A DNA stretch of 64,000 bases from JADJSS01 sp046329815. GTDB taxonomy: Bacteria; Bacteroidota; Bacteroidia; Chitinophagales; JADIYW01. This document shows positions 1 through 9,131 of the stretch, piece by piece (the stretch's first letter is position 1; every line of letters begins with the position of its first letter). Both the position numbers and the translations under genes were made by a program. A model generated the notes under the pieces. It was not told the DNA's origin and made no database searches. It was given only the letters and a program-made list of their open reading frames with translations. The DNA lies in assembly GCA_046329815.1 (NCBI GenBank), contig JAXLTY010000001.1, positions 434,001-498,000 on the forward strand, read 5' to 3'.

Positions 1-496
1 ACATACTGCTATCCGAAAATGTAATTGTAAAAATACCATCTTTGGATGTATTTACTGAATCCGCATGCTGTAAGACATTAACCGTAAAATGCGGACGTTT
101 AGGTAAATATTCTTCAGCCGTTGCAATACCTAATTCAGGATGTGTTGATACAACCTTATATGTTTTACCTTGCTTTAGCTGATAATTAGAAATGTACCAG
201 CCCAATCCTGACAATGTGTCATTTAAAACATACGGCATTGTTTCTATAAATATGCCATTTTCATACAAATCTACTTTGCAATTGTTCAAAAATTCTATAG
301 ATGTATAATCGGTTGGATTTTTGCTTTTACTGATGTTTACATAAAGATTGCTTTCAGGTGAAAAATTAGAGTTGATAACCTGTTTAATTGGCGCATAACC
401 ACTTGTAAATTTTATTTCTTTCTGGCAAGAAATCAACGCTGCAACCAGCATCCAGCATGCATAAAAAATACGTTTATATTGTTGTTTTCTTATCAT
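1..496 (-). CDS. DUF4249 domain-containing lipoprotein (3' end outside window)
   Basis: The reading frame opens at ATG 496-494 and stays open to the window edge, giving about 165 residues. The N-terminus MIRKQQYKRIFYACWMLVAA followed by LISCQKE is a lipoprotein signal with lipobox Cys near residue 24. The remainder (SNLYVNISKSKNPTDYTS, a tract about YVLNDTLSGLGWYISNYQ, then TAEEYLPKRPHFTV) fits the DUF4249 family of beta-rich outer-membrane lipoproteins. The ATG overlaps the stop of the upstream TonB receptor in an ATGA junction, so the two are translationally coupled. In Bacteroidota, DUF4249 proteins usually follow a TonB receptor and probably act as its surface partner; the ligand is unknown. 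Family call is by pattern and context. Confidence 0.8.
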   Translation of the reverse strand, partial: MIRKQQYKRIFYACWMLVAALISCQKEIKFTSGYAPIKQVINSNFSPESNLYVNISKSKNPTDYTSIEFLNNCKVDLYENGIFIETMPYVLNDTLSGLGWYISNYQLKQGKTYKVVSTHPELGIATAEEYLPKRPHFTVNVLQHADSVNTSKDGIFTITFSDSSM

Positions 497-2958
497 TTTT
501 CTACCGGATGATTTTGGTCTTTTTTGATTTCAAACTTTACTGAATAACCAATGGATGGCATTACGGGAAATAAACTCAGTTTCATATATTTTTGATATTT
601 ATTACCATTTGCATCTGTGCTGCCATCTGAGTAAACCGTAAAAATATTAAAATTATTATACACATTATAAACACTCACATTTAGCTGATGAATAACTCGT
701 TTTGCCTGTTTGGTATAATTCATACCAATATCTAAATGGTGATAAGCCGGTAAAATATAATTATTCTTTTCATTCCAGTTCGTAATCATATTTTGCGTGC
801 CTAATAATGGCTGGTTTGCAGCATCGTAATCATAAATAGTTCCATCGCTTGCATAAGATGCAGTTGGTGTGGTCATACGCCAGCCGGTTCCATAAGTCCA
901 TGCAATAGAAAAATCAAAATGTTTTTTCATTTTATATTGCAACACAATAGATACATCGTGCCGCCGGTCATATTTATAAAAGAATTTTTTGCCCTGATTC
1001 AGTTCCGGGAATTGTCGTGTGCTCCAACCGAGATTATATTTGCACCACGCTGTGAATTGTCCTTTTGTTTTTGCAAAATAAACTTCCATTCCATACGCTT
1101 CTCCTTTTCCTGTATTAATCAATTGATTTTCCCAGGGAATTTTATCAATCAGATAACTCGCGGCATATTTATACTCAGTTAAATGATCCATTTTTTTATA
1201 ATATCCATCAATACTTGCAGTGTATCCTTTTGGATGATCATATTGCACACCACCTGAAACCTGCCACGCAGTTTCGGGTACAATGTTTTTAGTTGCCGGC
1301 ACCCATACATCATTTTGAATATCGCCGGTATTATTGGTCAACAAATGTAAGGGCTGCACATTATAACCTGCTGATGCACGCATACTCATACCTGCAATCG
1401 GATGATAAATAATTTCGGTGCGTGGCAAACCGTAAACAAATGTCTTTTTGGATGCAGTATAAGTAAACAACTGTACACCTGTTTTCCATTCCAGCTTATC
1501 TTTCCAGGTAAATAAATAATCTAAATAAACATAAAAATCAATTCCGTTAACTGTAGGATTTTTGTATTCATTCTGGTCAACTATTCTGTTCAAGGTATCT
1601 CTTACCGTATAGTTTACTTTATTAATTAAAAAACTTCTGTCTGATATTTTAAAGCCATAATTCAAACGATGCATCTGATTAATTGCATGATCGATATTTG
1701 TTTGCCAGCCGTTTTCCATGATACGCGATTTTGTAAAATAATCAGTGACGCTGTTTGTCTTAATCTCAGATGGATGCTTGGTCGTTTCCAATCCTAAATA
1801 TTGCTTTGGATTGAGTTGATACCAACTAAAATTATAGTAATTGGAAATATTGAGTTTTCTGAATGTCGTATTCCATTCTAACGTATTCACCGCATTCATC
1901 CATCTTAATCTTTTGTCGGTGCTTCTTTTTTCCGTTTTCTTGGTATTGTTGGTTGCTTTAAGTTCAGTAAAATTATAAAAATCCTGTCCTACATAAAAAC
2001 TCCATAAAAATGTATTCTGATCATTTACTTTATGTTTGATCGCAGCATTCATATCGTAGAAATAATATGCAATACTGCCTTCATTTCCTGACGCGCTTTT
2101 ATATTGTTTTTTCGACAACGGATATAAGAACAAACCGGCATGACAATCGCGAATGCTGAAATTGAACGAAGTCTTATCTTTTTTTAACGGACCTTCGATA
2201 TGAAATTTCTGAGTAATAAAACTGATGCTGTAATCGCCTTTCCACGTATTTGTGTTGCCAAAATTAGGTTCTATATCAAGCACAGAAGAAAGCCGTCCAC
2301 CAAACTGTACAGGAATATACGATTTGTGAATATCCATTTTATTAACTGATTCGAGTGTAAAAACAGACAAGAAATTATAAATATGCGCTACATTATAAAC
2401 CGGTGCATGATGATACAATACCAGGTTCTGGTCAGGACTGCCTCCACGCACAAAAATACCGCGCGCACCTTCTTGTCCGCTTTGAATACCAGGTGTCAGC
2501 AATACTGCTTTCATAATATCTTTTTCACCTAAGAAAGCCGGCAAGCGTTCAATGCTCATGCTGGACAACGTGGTTAAACCGGCTGCATTGGTTTGTGCTG
2601 TTTTATTGATTTTATTTGTTGTAACCAATACTTCATCCAATTGAATATCCTGTTTCAATTCAATTTTTATTTCGGTATTTTTGGTAAGATCGATTTGTTT
2701 AAAAACAGTCTGATAACCGACGCTGGAAACTTCGAATGTATATTTACCTGCTTTCAGTTGGATTTCAAAAAAACCGTTTGAATCAGAAGCTGCGTAAATC
2801 TGCTGTGTTGAATCGAACAAATTGGCATAAGCAATTGCGGCATGTGTTTTTTGTTCTGTAATTTTCCCTTTAAGAGAAAACGTATTTTGTGCTAATACCT
2901 GTTTTTTTTCAGTAAAGAAAGCCAATATAAATAACCAAAAAACATACACTGATTTCAT
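493..2958 (-). CDS. TonB-dependent outer-membrane receptor with carboxypeptidase-like N-terminal domain
   Basis: An 821-residue receptor. Residues 1-24 are a signal peptide ending VLAQ. Residues 27-110 form a carboxypeptidase-regulatory-like beta-sandwich (SLKGKITEQKTHAAIAYANL, VSSVGYQTVFKQIDL). The plug follows at about 125-230 with LPAFLGEKDIMKAVLLTPG and GIFVRGGSPDQNLVLYH. The rest is a 22-strand-type barrel rich in aromatic, alternating residues. The protein would import a large substrate across the outer membrane using TonB/ExbBD energy. It overlaps the following DUF4249 lipoprotein gene by four bases, the usual pairing for this receptor subclass. The substrate cannot be read from the sequence. 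No SusD gene is adjacent, so it is not a classical glycan SusC. Confidence 0.9.
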   Translation of the reverse strand: MKSVYVFWLFILAFFTEKKQVLAQNTFSLKGKITEQKTHAAIAYANLFDSTQQIYAASDSNGFFEIQLKAGKYTFEVSSVGYQTVFKQIDLTKNTEIKIELKQDIQLDEVLVTTNKINKTAQTNAAGLTTLSSMSIERLPAFLGEKDIMKAVLLTPGIQSGQEGARGIFVRGGSPDQNLVLYHHAPVYNVAHIYNFLSVFTLESVNKMDIHKSYIPVQFGGRLSSVLDIEPNFGNTNTWKGDYSISFITQKFHIEGPLKKDKTSFNFSIRDCHAGLFLYPLSKKQYKSASGNEGSIAYYFYDMNAAIKHKVNDQNTFLWSFYVGQDFYNFTELKATNNTKKTEKRSTDKRLRWMNAVNTLEWNTTFRKLNISNYYNFSWYQLNPKQYLGLETTKHPSEIKTNSVTDYFTKSRIMENGWQTNIDHAINQMHRLNYGFKISDRSFLINKVNYTVRDTLNRIVDQNEYKNPTVNGIDFYVYLDYLFTWKDKLEWKTGVQLFTYTASKKTFVYGLPRTEIIYHPIAGMSMRASAGYNVQPLHLLTNNTGDIQNDVWVPATKNIVPETAWQVSGGVQYDHPKGYTASIDGYYKKMDHLTEYKYAASYLIDKIPWENQLINTGKGEAYGMEVYFAKTKGQFTAWCKYNLGWSTRQFPELNQGKKFFYKYDRRHDVSIVLQYKMKKHFDFSIAWTYGTGWRMTTPTASYASDGTIYDYDAANQPLLGTQNMITNWNEKNNYILPAYHHLDIGMNYTKQAKRVIHQLNVSVYNVYNNFNIFTVYSDGSTDANGNKYQKYMKLSLFPVMPSIGYSVKFEIKKDQNHPVEK

Positions 2959-3038
2959 CTCAAAATACTGCTAAAGGTAGTAAAAATTGTACTTTATTTT
3001 TACAACTAAAACCGTACATTAAGTTAAATAAAGTAAAA

Positions 3039-3839
3039 TCAATAATACAAGTATTGCACGATGTTTGTAAATGTAATGCCATCTATATTTTCTGTAAGCG
3101 AATCGATTACTTCTGTTGGTGTATTTTTTAAATAATTGTGCAGTAAACTGCCTGTAAGCAAATGAATGTATGTAACGGATGATTTACACATATATCTTGA
3201 TTTAGCGAATACAATTGCATATGGCTTGTTTGCATTATTATACAAGGACGAACTTCCCAAGCCATCCATGCCTTCTTTTGCAAGCAATTGGTTGTCGTAA
3301 GTTATGGTGGAAAATCCAATATCTTCAGCCATTTCGTTAAACGTATTAAAACGCACAATATTACCATTATCGTAAATAAAATTTTTGTTCATACCAAGTA
3401 AACTTCTGTTGGATGCACTTAAGTATTGTACAGAGTCTATTTCATTGTTCGCATTACGAAACACTTTACAAATTTGCAATATGCTGTTTTCGTCAGGAAC
3501 TATACTGTCTATCAACATAGTTTCTTCTTGAAAATAGTATGTCAACTGATTTGTATCATTTAATGTCACAGCTACCACCTTTCCTGGCTCATAAATATAT
3601 TCGGTACTTCCAGTTGATTGAAGACTACCATGAAACACAACTGTATCCGCTTTTCTAATCAGGCGACCAGTAGAATCATAGAAATAGGTGCTGGAATTAA
3701 ATATTGTTGAATCATTTGAATTCACGTACTTTACCATTTTTAATTTTCCGCTCAACGGAGACTGTCTATCAACAGTCTTATTTTTTTGACAAGAGAAGAG
3801 CAGAGAAAGGCATAATAAATAAGACACGCAGTATTTCAT
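3039..3839 (-). CDS. Secreted lipoprotein of unknown function with RHS/YD-like repeats
   Basis: A 266-residue protein with a lipoprotein signal (MKYCVSYLLCLSLLFSCQKN; lipobox Cys near residue 17). The mature part has repeated short beta motifs such as YFYDSTGRLIRKAD, EYIYEPGKVVAV and NFIYDNGNIVRF, which resemble the YD-type repeats of Bacteroidota cell-surface proteins (DUF4595-like). No catalytic residues are recognisable. It is a single gene, separated from the TonB receptor by 80 bases in the same direction. Likely anchored in the outer membrane; role unknown. Confidence 0.65.
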   Translation of the reverse strand: MKYCVSYLLCLSLLFSCQKNKTVDRQSPLSGKLKMVKYVNSNDSTIFNSSTYFYDSTGRLIRKADTVVFHGSLQSTGSTEYIYEPGKVVAVTLNDTNQLTYYFQEETMLIDSIVPDENSILQICKVFRNANNEIDSVQYLSASNRSLLGMNKNFIYDNGNIVRFNTFNEMAEDIGFSTITYDNQLLAKEGMDGLGSSSLYNNANKPYAIVFAKSRYMCKSSVTYIHLLTGSLLHNYLKNTPTEVIDSLTENIDGITFTNIVQYLYY

Positions 3840-4031
3840 ACTATATATTTTAAAGCTAAGATAATACTATTTGACTTATTAAAAGATATAATTATGAAAC
3901 TGATATTTTTTCCTTGTAAAAATCAAACTACATATGGTTCATCGTGCCTCAAAAAAATGAGTAAGATATCGTAAAACATAAACCATTAAGTAGTTTTATG
4001 TAAAATTGTGAATTTAACTATGCTGAAAAAA

Positions 4032-4062
4032 TGAAGCGAATACAATAGGTGTATTCGCTTCA
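4032..4062 (-). terminator. Rho-independent terminator after the SET-domain gene
   Basis: Perfect 13-bp arms 4032-4044 and 4050-4062 (TGAAGCGAATACA / TGTATTCGCTTCA) with a 5-base loop. Read on the minus strand the stem is followed by a T run, so it terminates the minus-strand SET gene that ends at 4083. Confidence 0.85.
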
Positions 4063-4082
4063 TTAAACTTTAGTTTATCAAT

Positions 4083-4538
4083 TTATTTTTTCGCTGTCTT
4101 CTTAGCAGCAGTTTTCTTTTTTGCTTCTGCGGCTTTCTTTTCTTCGGCTGCCTGTTTCGCCAAGCCAACTTTATCAAACCAAACCGGTGTCTGTTCATCC
4201 GGATAGAAATTATAGTTGATAGTAATTTCCGTATGTGCAGGAATATGTCTTCGTGCTTTAATACGCCAAATCATTTTTTCATAGAATGCTTCATACACAG
4301 CATTCGGATCATAAGAGTGATTATACATTGGTCCGTAACCTAACACCATACCACCGCTTTTGCCATCATTTCCCCATTGAAAATAATAGTGATACAAAGT
4401 TGTTTTATCTAACAGCTTACAGTCTTGTGGTGTTAAATAAATTACAGGGCACACTTCGATGATGTCGCCTTCATTTAAATCTACTGTGCAGAAAACGGCC
4501 CTGCCTTTGTTACGTACTTTTTTTAAGTATAATTCCAT
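4083..4538 (-). CDS. SET domain protein lysine methyltransferase-like, with Lys/Ala-rich tail
   Basis: A 151-residue protein with a compact SET fold. It opens with the substrate-side strand KKVRNKGRAVFCTVDLNEGD. The pseudoknot motif MYNHSYDPNA (NHS-x-x-PN, about residues 72-81) is followed by EITINYNFYP (about 104-113), the counterpart of the catalytic ELTxDY segment. These motifs bind S-adenosylmethionine and the target lysine, so it probably methylates a protein lysine. The last 25 residues (KQAAEEKKAAEAKKKTAAKK and on) are a Lys/Ala tail like bacterial histone H1-type proteins, suggesting binding to nucleic acid or to its own substrate. No post-SET cysteines are visible. It lies 45 bases downstream of argS in the same direction. 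Confidence 0.85.
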   Translation of the reverse strand: MELYLKKVRNKGRAVFCTVDLNEGDIIEVCPVIYLTPQDCKLLDKTTLYHYYFQWGNDGKSGGMVLGYGPMYNHSYDPNAVYEAFYEKMIWRIKARRHIPAHTEITINYNFYPDEQTPVWFDKVGLAKQAAEEKKAAEAKKKTAAKKTAKK

Positions 4539-4583
4539 GATTTGTAAAAGTGGTTAGTTATTGATTTGATTAGTTAATTTAAA

Positions 4584-6371
4584 TTACATTCTTTCCGGCA
4601 CCTCAATTCCAACAATGGAGAAACATTGTTTGATGGTATGTCCGGTTTGTTTAGTAAGCTGTATTCTGAATTTTATTTGTTCTTCATTATCGGCGGCTAA
4701 GATAGAACAATCATTGTAAAATTTATTAAATGTTTTTGCAACATGGTATGCATAATCTATCAGTTTCGCCGGATTCATTTCTTTGCAGGCATCCTGAAGA
4801 ACGATCTCATAGTTGTACAATACTTTTATTAACTCTTTTTCGGTTGGATGCAAATGATAGTTCTGAGTCGTAAGTTGTGCATCGTAAGCGTTTCCTGCTT
4901 TTCTTAAGATACTGCATGTTCTAGCGTAGGTATATTGCACAAACGGACCTGTATAACCATGCAAATCGATGCTTTCTTTCGGATCAAATAAAATTCTTTT
5001 CTTTGGATCGACACGCAACAGGAAAAATTTAAGCGCACCTAAACTGATGGTTTTAAACAAAGCTGTTTTTTCTTCTTCATTAAAATCATCAATCTTTCCT
5101 AAGAGTTCTGTTTGCTCTTTTGCTGTCGCAATCATTTCATCCATCAAGTCGTCTGCATCTACAACAGTACCTTCACGCGATTTCATCTTGCCACTTGGCA
5201 AATCAACCATACCATACGAAAAATGATGAATACCATCGGCATAAGTTCTGCCTAATTTCTGCATGATCAGTTTCAATACCTTGAAATGATAATCCTGCTC
5301 ATTGCCTACAACATAAATAGACTGATCCATTTTGAAATCGTTGTATTTCAAATCGGCAGTACCTAAATCCTGTGTCAGATAAACCGAAGTTCCGTCAGAT
5401 CGCAATACGAGTTTTTGATCGAGTCCATCAGCAGTTAAATCTATCCAAACGCTGCCGTCTTCTTTCTTGAAAAACACACCTTTTTGCAAACCTTCTTCTA
5501 CAATACTTTTACCTAATAAATAAGTATTCGATTCGTAATAGAACTTATCAAAGTCAACACCTAAGTTTTTATATGTTATAGCGAAACCTGCATACACCCA
5601 ATCGTTCATCATCTTCCATAATGCAACGGTTTCTTCATCGCCTTGTTCCCATTTCAGCAGCATTTCCTGAGCTTCCTGCATGATCGGCGCGTTCTTTTCT
5701 GCTTCTTCTTTTGTCTTACCTTGCGCAATTAATTCTTCCACCTGATTCTTATAATGCGAACTGAATTCCACATAATATTTACCAACTAAATGATCGCCTT
5801 TTTTACATTTCGCATCGCTAGTATTTTCAGGCGTTTCACCGTTGCCGAACTTTTGCCAAGCTAACATGCTTTTGCAAATATGAATACCACGATCGTTTAC
5901 CAAATTTGCTTTTACCACATTGTATCCATTTGCTTTAAAAATACCTGCTAATGCATAACCTAACACATTATTACGCAAATGACCAAGATGTATCGGTTTG
6001 TTCGTATTCGGTGAAGAATACTCAATTAAAACTGTTTCATCCTGAGTTTTAAGTTCTGCATTTTGAGTTGCATTGTTTTTAATAAACTCCATCCAATATT
6101 CATTCTTCAGAACTAAATTCAAAAAACCTTTAATGACGTTGTATTCTGAAATATTACTATTATTCGCCAATAAATAATCGCCAATAATTTTTGCAGATTC
6201 TTCCGGATTCTTTTTGGTCAGTTTTAATAAAGGAAAAACAACTAACGTCACATCGCCTGTAAATTCTTTCAATGTTTCGTTGATAGTGATTTTACCGGCT
6301 TCGATCTCACTGCCAAATAATTCAGGAAACGCGTTTGCAACCTGTTGTTGTATGTCGAGATAAATATTCAT
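4584..6371 (-). CDS. argS: Arginyl-tRNA synthetase
   Basis: A 595-residue class I aminoacyl-tRNA synthetase that charges tRNA-Arg with arginine in the cytoplasm. An N-terminal additional domain covers about 1-105. The HIGH signature appears as HLGH at 128-131 within PNTNKPIHLGHLRNNVLG. The KMSKS counterpart is GKMKSREGTVVDADDL, a degenerate form normal for ArgRS. The C-terminal DALR anticodon-binding domain ends VGIEVPERM, typical of the family. Length is usual. A perfect inverted repeat lies between its start and the upstream gene. Confidence 0.97.
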   Translation of the reverse strand: MNIYLDIQQQVANAFPELFGSEIEAGKITINETLKEFTGDVTLVVFPLLKLTKKNPEESAKIIGDYLLANNSNISEYNVIKGFLNLVLKNEYWMEFIKNNATQNAELKTQDETVLIEYSSPNTNKPIHLGHLRNNVLGYALAGIFKANGYNVVKANLVNDRGIHICKSMLAWQKFGNGETPENTSDAKCKKGDHLVGKYYVEFSSHYKNQVEELIAQGKTKEEAEKNAPIMQEAQEMLLKWEQGDEETVALWKMMNDWVYAGFAITYKNLGVDFDKFYYESNTYLLGKSIVEEGLQKGVFFKKEDGSVWIDLTADGLDQKLVLRSDGTSVYLTQDLGTADLKYNDFKMDQSIYVVGNEQDYHFKVLKLIMQKLGRTYADGIHHFSYGMVDLPSGKMKSREGTVVDADDLMDEMIATAKEQTELLGKIDDFNEEEKTALFKTISLGALKFFLLRVDPKKRILFDPKESIDLHGYTGPFVQYTYARTCSILRKAGNAYDAQLTTQNYHLHPTEKELIKVLYNYEIVLQDACKEMNPAKLIDYAYHVAKTFNKFYNDCSILAADNEEQIKFRIQLTKQTGHTIKQCFSIVGIEVPERM

Positions 6372-6389
6372 GCTGTTGAAATAAAAAAC

Positions 6390-6419
6390 CAGTAAATAGT
6401 TTACGTAAACTACTTACTG
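6390..6419 (-). terminator. Perfect inverted repeat, probable terminator of the split TonB receptor
   Basis: Arms 6390-6404 and 6405-6419 are complementary with two mismatches (CAGTAA-TAGTTTAC / GTAAACTA-TTACTG). On the minus strand the stem is followed by GGTTTTTTATTTC, so it can terminate transcripts of the receptor gene that ends at 6453. It sits only 18 bases before the argS start and could alternatively be an operator. Confidence 0.6.
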
Positions 6420-6452
6420 ATTGCTGCAAAATTAACCTTTTAGAATAAGTTA

Positions 6453-7949
6453 TTATAATTTAATTTTCAGACCACCGCTGATGACAAAACCTTCTGTGTG
6501 CGTCCATATTTCGTCAAAGTTTGGATTGGTATGAGAGCCGTTCACTACATTTTTATAGCGACTCTGTCTTGTATCGGTAAAATTTTCCGCATTTATATAA
6601 ACTGAAACAATGCCGAATGTTTTTTGCGCCATGAAACCTAATTCCCAGAAATTGGGCGTTGAGCTGCCATTGCTCAATAATTGTTTTGAAGAATAATATG
6701 CTTCAATTCCAATTTTGAAATTGTTTTCCTTTTCATAGATCAAAGTCAGATTGAGTTTGTGTTTTGGCAGCAAACGAATGAACTGATTGCCTTCGAGATA
6801 CTTTGCTTTTGCGTACGTGAAAGTATAACCGGAAAAGAATTTCAGGTTCTCAAAAAATATCCATTTCATGTTGCTTTCAATTCCTAAACTGTTTACCGGT
6901 TTTGCTGAATTAATAAAATGCAGATTTCCGATTCCATCATTTTGCAAAATGCTTGCATGCTGAATATTGGTGTAAAAGAATAAGTTGTTTATGGCAAAAA
7001 ATACTTTTTTACCAATAGCCGTTTTGTATGTCATATCAGCAGTGGCGCCATAACTTCTTTCCGATTTTACATTATTCAATGCATCAATATTTTGATATTG
7101 CAAGGTTTCCGTTTCTTCCGTGAAAAGCGTTGGCGATTTATAACCTAAACCACCTCCAATTCTAGAGCTCCAATGCGTATTGATGATAAATAGCACTGAA
7201 AATTTCGGCAACACAAAGAATTCTGTCTTCTTATAATTTTGATTGCTGTAATGAACAATATCTGCTCGCAAACCGCTTTCTAAAATTATTTTTTTACTTA
7301 TATCAAACGTATGCTGCGCGAAAATTCCGGTAGTGTGTGTCTGAAAATCTCGAAAGTTATTAGCTTCTTTAAAGATATCGGTATTGTTATTCAAACCGGC
7401 AACAATAGTGTGCTTATTCTTTTTATGAAAGTAAGAAATATCAAAATAATTATTAAAACTCTTGCCTTGAAAACCATAATTTGGAATTTCTATTTTGCGG
7501 TTAAAATAACTGAAACTGTTTTTAATAATCAGTTTGTTATCGTTCTTAAAAACATGCGTAAAATCGATGGTTGAAATATTACGGTGCGTATTATTTTTTT
7601 CAAAATACACATGATTGGTATCTGCCTGATATTTGATGACTTTGATATCACCACCAATGCGGTCGCTGTTTGTATAACTGTTTCCGACCACCAAAGTATT
7701 ATTTGCATTTAAATACAAAAATAATTTCGGATGTATAGTAAAATCTAATGCTTTGGGCAATTCTGTAAAATCATCTTTGTCCACATCAAATGGTTTTTGA
7801 TAGTTTGCCAAACCTGAAATAGTGAAACCAACTTTGTTCTTTTTATACGCAATAAATGATCCAAAATTTGCCTGTAACAGATGCGAAATATTAAACGAGA
7901 AATTGTATTCCGGTTTTTCTTTCGGCGTCTTAGAAATAAAATTAACCAT
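6453..7949 (-). CDS. C-terminal barrel fragment of the split TonB receptor
   Basis: Starting from its first ATG this frame encodes 498 residues (MVNFISKTPKEKPEYNF to GLKIKL), but it is open further upstream to the frameshift near 8010 and includes the plug end. It carries the transmembrane beta-barrel with LGIESNMKW and QKTFGIVSVYINAENF-type strands. On its own it has no signal peptide and would not be exported, so it is unlikely to be functional as a separate protein. Confidence 0.6.
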   Translation of the reverse strand: MVNFISKTPKEKPEYNFSFNISHLLQANFGSFIAYKKNKVGFTISGLANYQKPFDVDKDDFTELPKALDFTIHPKLFLYLNANNTLVVGNSYTNSDRIGGDIKVIKYQADTNHVYFEKNNTHRNISTIDFTHVFKNDNKLIIKNSFSYFNRKIEIPNYGFQGKSFNNYFDISYFHKKNKHTIVAGLNNNTDIFKEANNFRDFQTHTTGIFAQHTFDISKKIILESGLRADIVHYSNQNYKKTEFFVLPKFSVLFIINTHWSSRIGGGLGYKSPTLFTEETETLQYQNIDALNNVKSERSYGATADMTYKTAIGKKVFFAINNLFFYTNIQHASILQNDGIGNLHFINSAKPVNSLGIESNMKWIFFENLKFFSGYTFTYAKAKYLEGNQFIRLLPKHKLNLTLIYEKENNFKIGIEAYYSSKQLLSNGSSTPNFWELGFMAQKTFGIVSVYINAENFTDTRQSRYKNVVNGSHTNPNFDEIWTHTEGFVISGGLKIKL

Positions 7950-8002
7950 GCCTGCAATCGCGCCGCCACCATATAATGTTGAAGCCGGACCTTTAATGAT
8001 TT

Positions 8003-8620
8003 CTAGCTTTGCAGATCCAACGGCGGAATTTCCATCACGCTTAAACCGCTTGCAAAATTTCCAAAATTCGGAATGCCATCTTTTAAAAGCTGCGTATATC
8101 TTCCGTCCAAACCTTGTATGCGTATGCTTGCATTTGCGCTTGTCGCAGAAGTCTGCTGCACTTGTATGCCTGTACTTTCATGCAATAACATCGATACATT
8201 TGCAGGACGCATATTGCTTTTTTCATCGATTTCTTCGAGCTCAATATTCTCGATGCGTGTCGGCGTATTGCTCATATTTCTGGATGTTCGCGTGGAAGCA
8301 ACCGTCACTTCATCGAGTTCTGTTTCTTCTTCATTTAAATTAAAGACAAGTTCTGTATTCGATTCGATAATTATAGAAGTATCGATTGTTTCGTAACCGA
8401 TATAAGAGATAAAAATGTTTTGCAAACCTGTTGCGATGTCATTAAATTTTGTCTGACCATTTAAGTCGGTTATGCTTCCTTTGTTTTGTGTTTTTAATTC
8501 AACATTCACACCAATTAATGCATCTTTTGTTTTTGCATCTTTTATGGTTATGTTGATAGTATGCTGACTATATATAAAGTTACTTGCAAAGCATGCAAGC
8601 ACTAAAAAAATATTATTCAT
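8003..8620 (-). CDS. N-terminal fragment of the split TonB receptor
   Basis: A 205-residue frame with signal peptide MNNIFLVLACFASNFIYSQ, a carboxypeptidase-regulatory-like domain (about 22-105: IGVNVELKTQNKGSITDLNG, GLQNIFISYIGYETIDTS) and the first half of the plug (ENIELEEIDEKSNMRPANVS, ASIRIQGLDGRYTQLLKDG). It ends at a stop created by the frameshift. Without the barrel it cannot form a receptor. Confidence 0.6.
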   Translation of the reverse strand: MNNIFLVLACFASNFIYSQHTINITIKDAKTKDALIGVNVELKTQNKGSITDLNGQTKFNDIATGLQNIFISYIGYETIDTSIIIESNTELVFNLNEEETELDEVTVASTRTSRNMSNTPTRIENIELEEIDEKSNMRPANVSMLLHESTGIQVQQTSATSANASIRIQGLDGRYTQLLKDGIPNFGNFASGLSVMEIPPLDLQS

Positions 8621-8663
8621 GATTGATGAATTAGATTAACAATAAAAATTAAACGTTTTATTA

Positions 8664-9053
8664 TTAACTAAATTTTGGCGGCTGCCAGATAGAAGAATAA
8701 ATGAAAGATGTGTAGCAAAAATTATACTTGCCGCATTTTTTATCTGTATTAAAAAATTGTCTGAAAATTATCTGTTCTTTTGGATGGCAGATATTCTGAA
8801 CCGCAACATTATCTGTAATATTTGCATGATTACAAACCGGCAATTCAGTGTCGTTATTTTTGTCTTCGTTATTATGATTATGATGATGATTGAACAATAA
8901 AAACGATATAAAATCTTCCATTTTATGTCCGCTTTTGTGATGTGCAAAATGATGCACTGTATTGAACAATTCAAACACATGCATATTGTATGCAAAATTC
9001 ATACTTACATTAAACGTTATAAAAAATAAAAATATCCTTGATATCCTTTTCAT
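8664..9053 (-). CDS. Small His-rich membrane-associated protein, putative metal-related
   Basis: About 129 residues from ATG 9053 (a TTG at 9062 in the same frame is a less likely start). The N-terminus MKRISRIFLFFITFNVSMNF is a signal or membrane segment. The middle is strikingly His-rich (VHHFAHHKSGHK, NHHHNHNN) and is followed by CNHANI, ICHPKEQ and KKCGKYNFC, all potential metal ligands. It ends IWQPPKFS. It lies 43 bases upstream of the split TonB receptor in the same direction, so the pair may form a metal-uptake operon. I do not recognise a named family; the metal role is inferred from composition and context. Confidence 0.6.
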   Translation of the reverse strand: MKRISRIFLFFITFNVSMNFAYNMHVFELFNTVHHFAHHKSGHKMEDFISFLLFNHHHNHNNEDKNNDTELPVCNHANITDNVAVQNICHPKEQIIFRQFFNTDKKCGKYNFCYTSFIYSSIWQPPKFS

Positions 9054-9131
9054 TCCATGCAAATATAATTCAAAGTTCTTACATTTGTTGCTGATTTAGA
9101 AACACACCAATTATAAACGTTAAAATCTAAA

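Larger units (their letters stand above)
6453..8620 (-). pseudogene. TonB-dependent receptor interrupted by a one-base frameshift
   Basis: Two adjoining reading frames make one normal receptor of about 722 residues. The N-terminal part stops at TAG right after IPPLDLQS (near 8003). The -1-shifted frame continues immediately with LEIIKGPASTLYGGGAIAGM, the invariant end of the plug domain. The junction reads CAAAGCTAG on the minus strand; adding one A to the AAA run gives Q-K-L-E-I-I-K-G and restores the frame. So a single A has been lost from a homopolymer, by mutation or by a sequencing error. The receptor has a signal peptide, a carboxypeptidase-like domain, a plug and a barrel. It resembles the FepA/BtuB/CirA-type receptors. 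A His-rich protein gene precedes it. Confidence 0.85.

Noticed and set aside
7745..7972. Separate small gene across the frameshift of the split receptor
   Set aside because: It lies fully inside the receptor in another frame and has no likeness to any protein.
8003..8015. Programmed ribosomal frameshift in the TonB receptor
   Set aside because: The site lacks a typical slippery heptamer and downstream pseudoknot, and receptors of this class do not use one.
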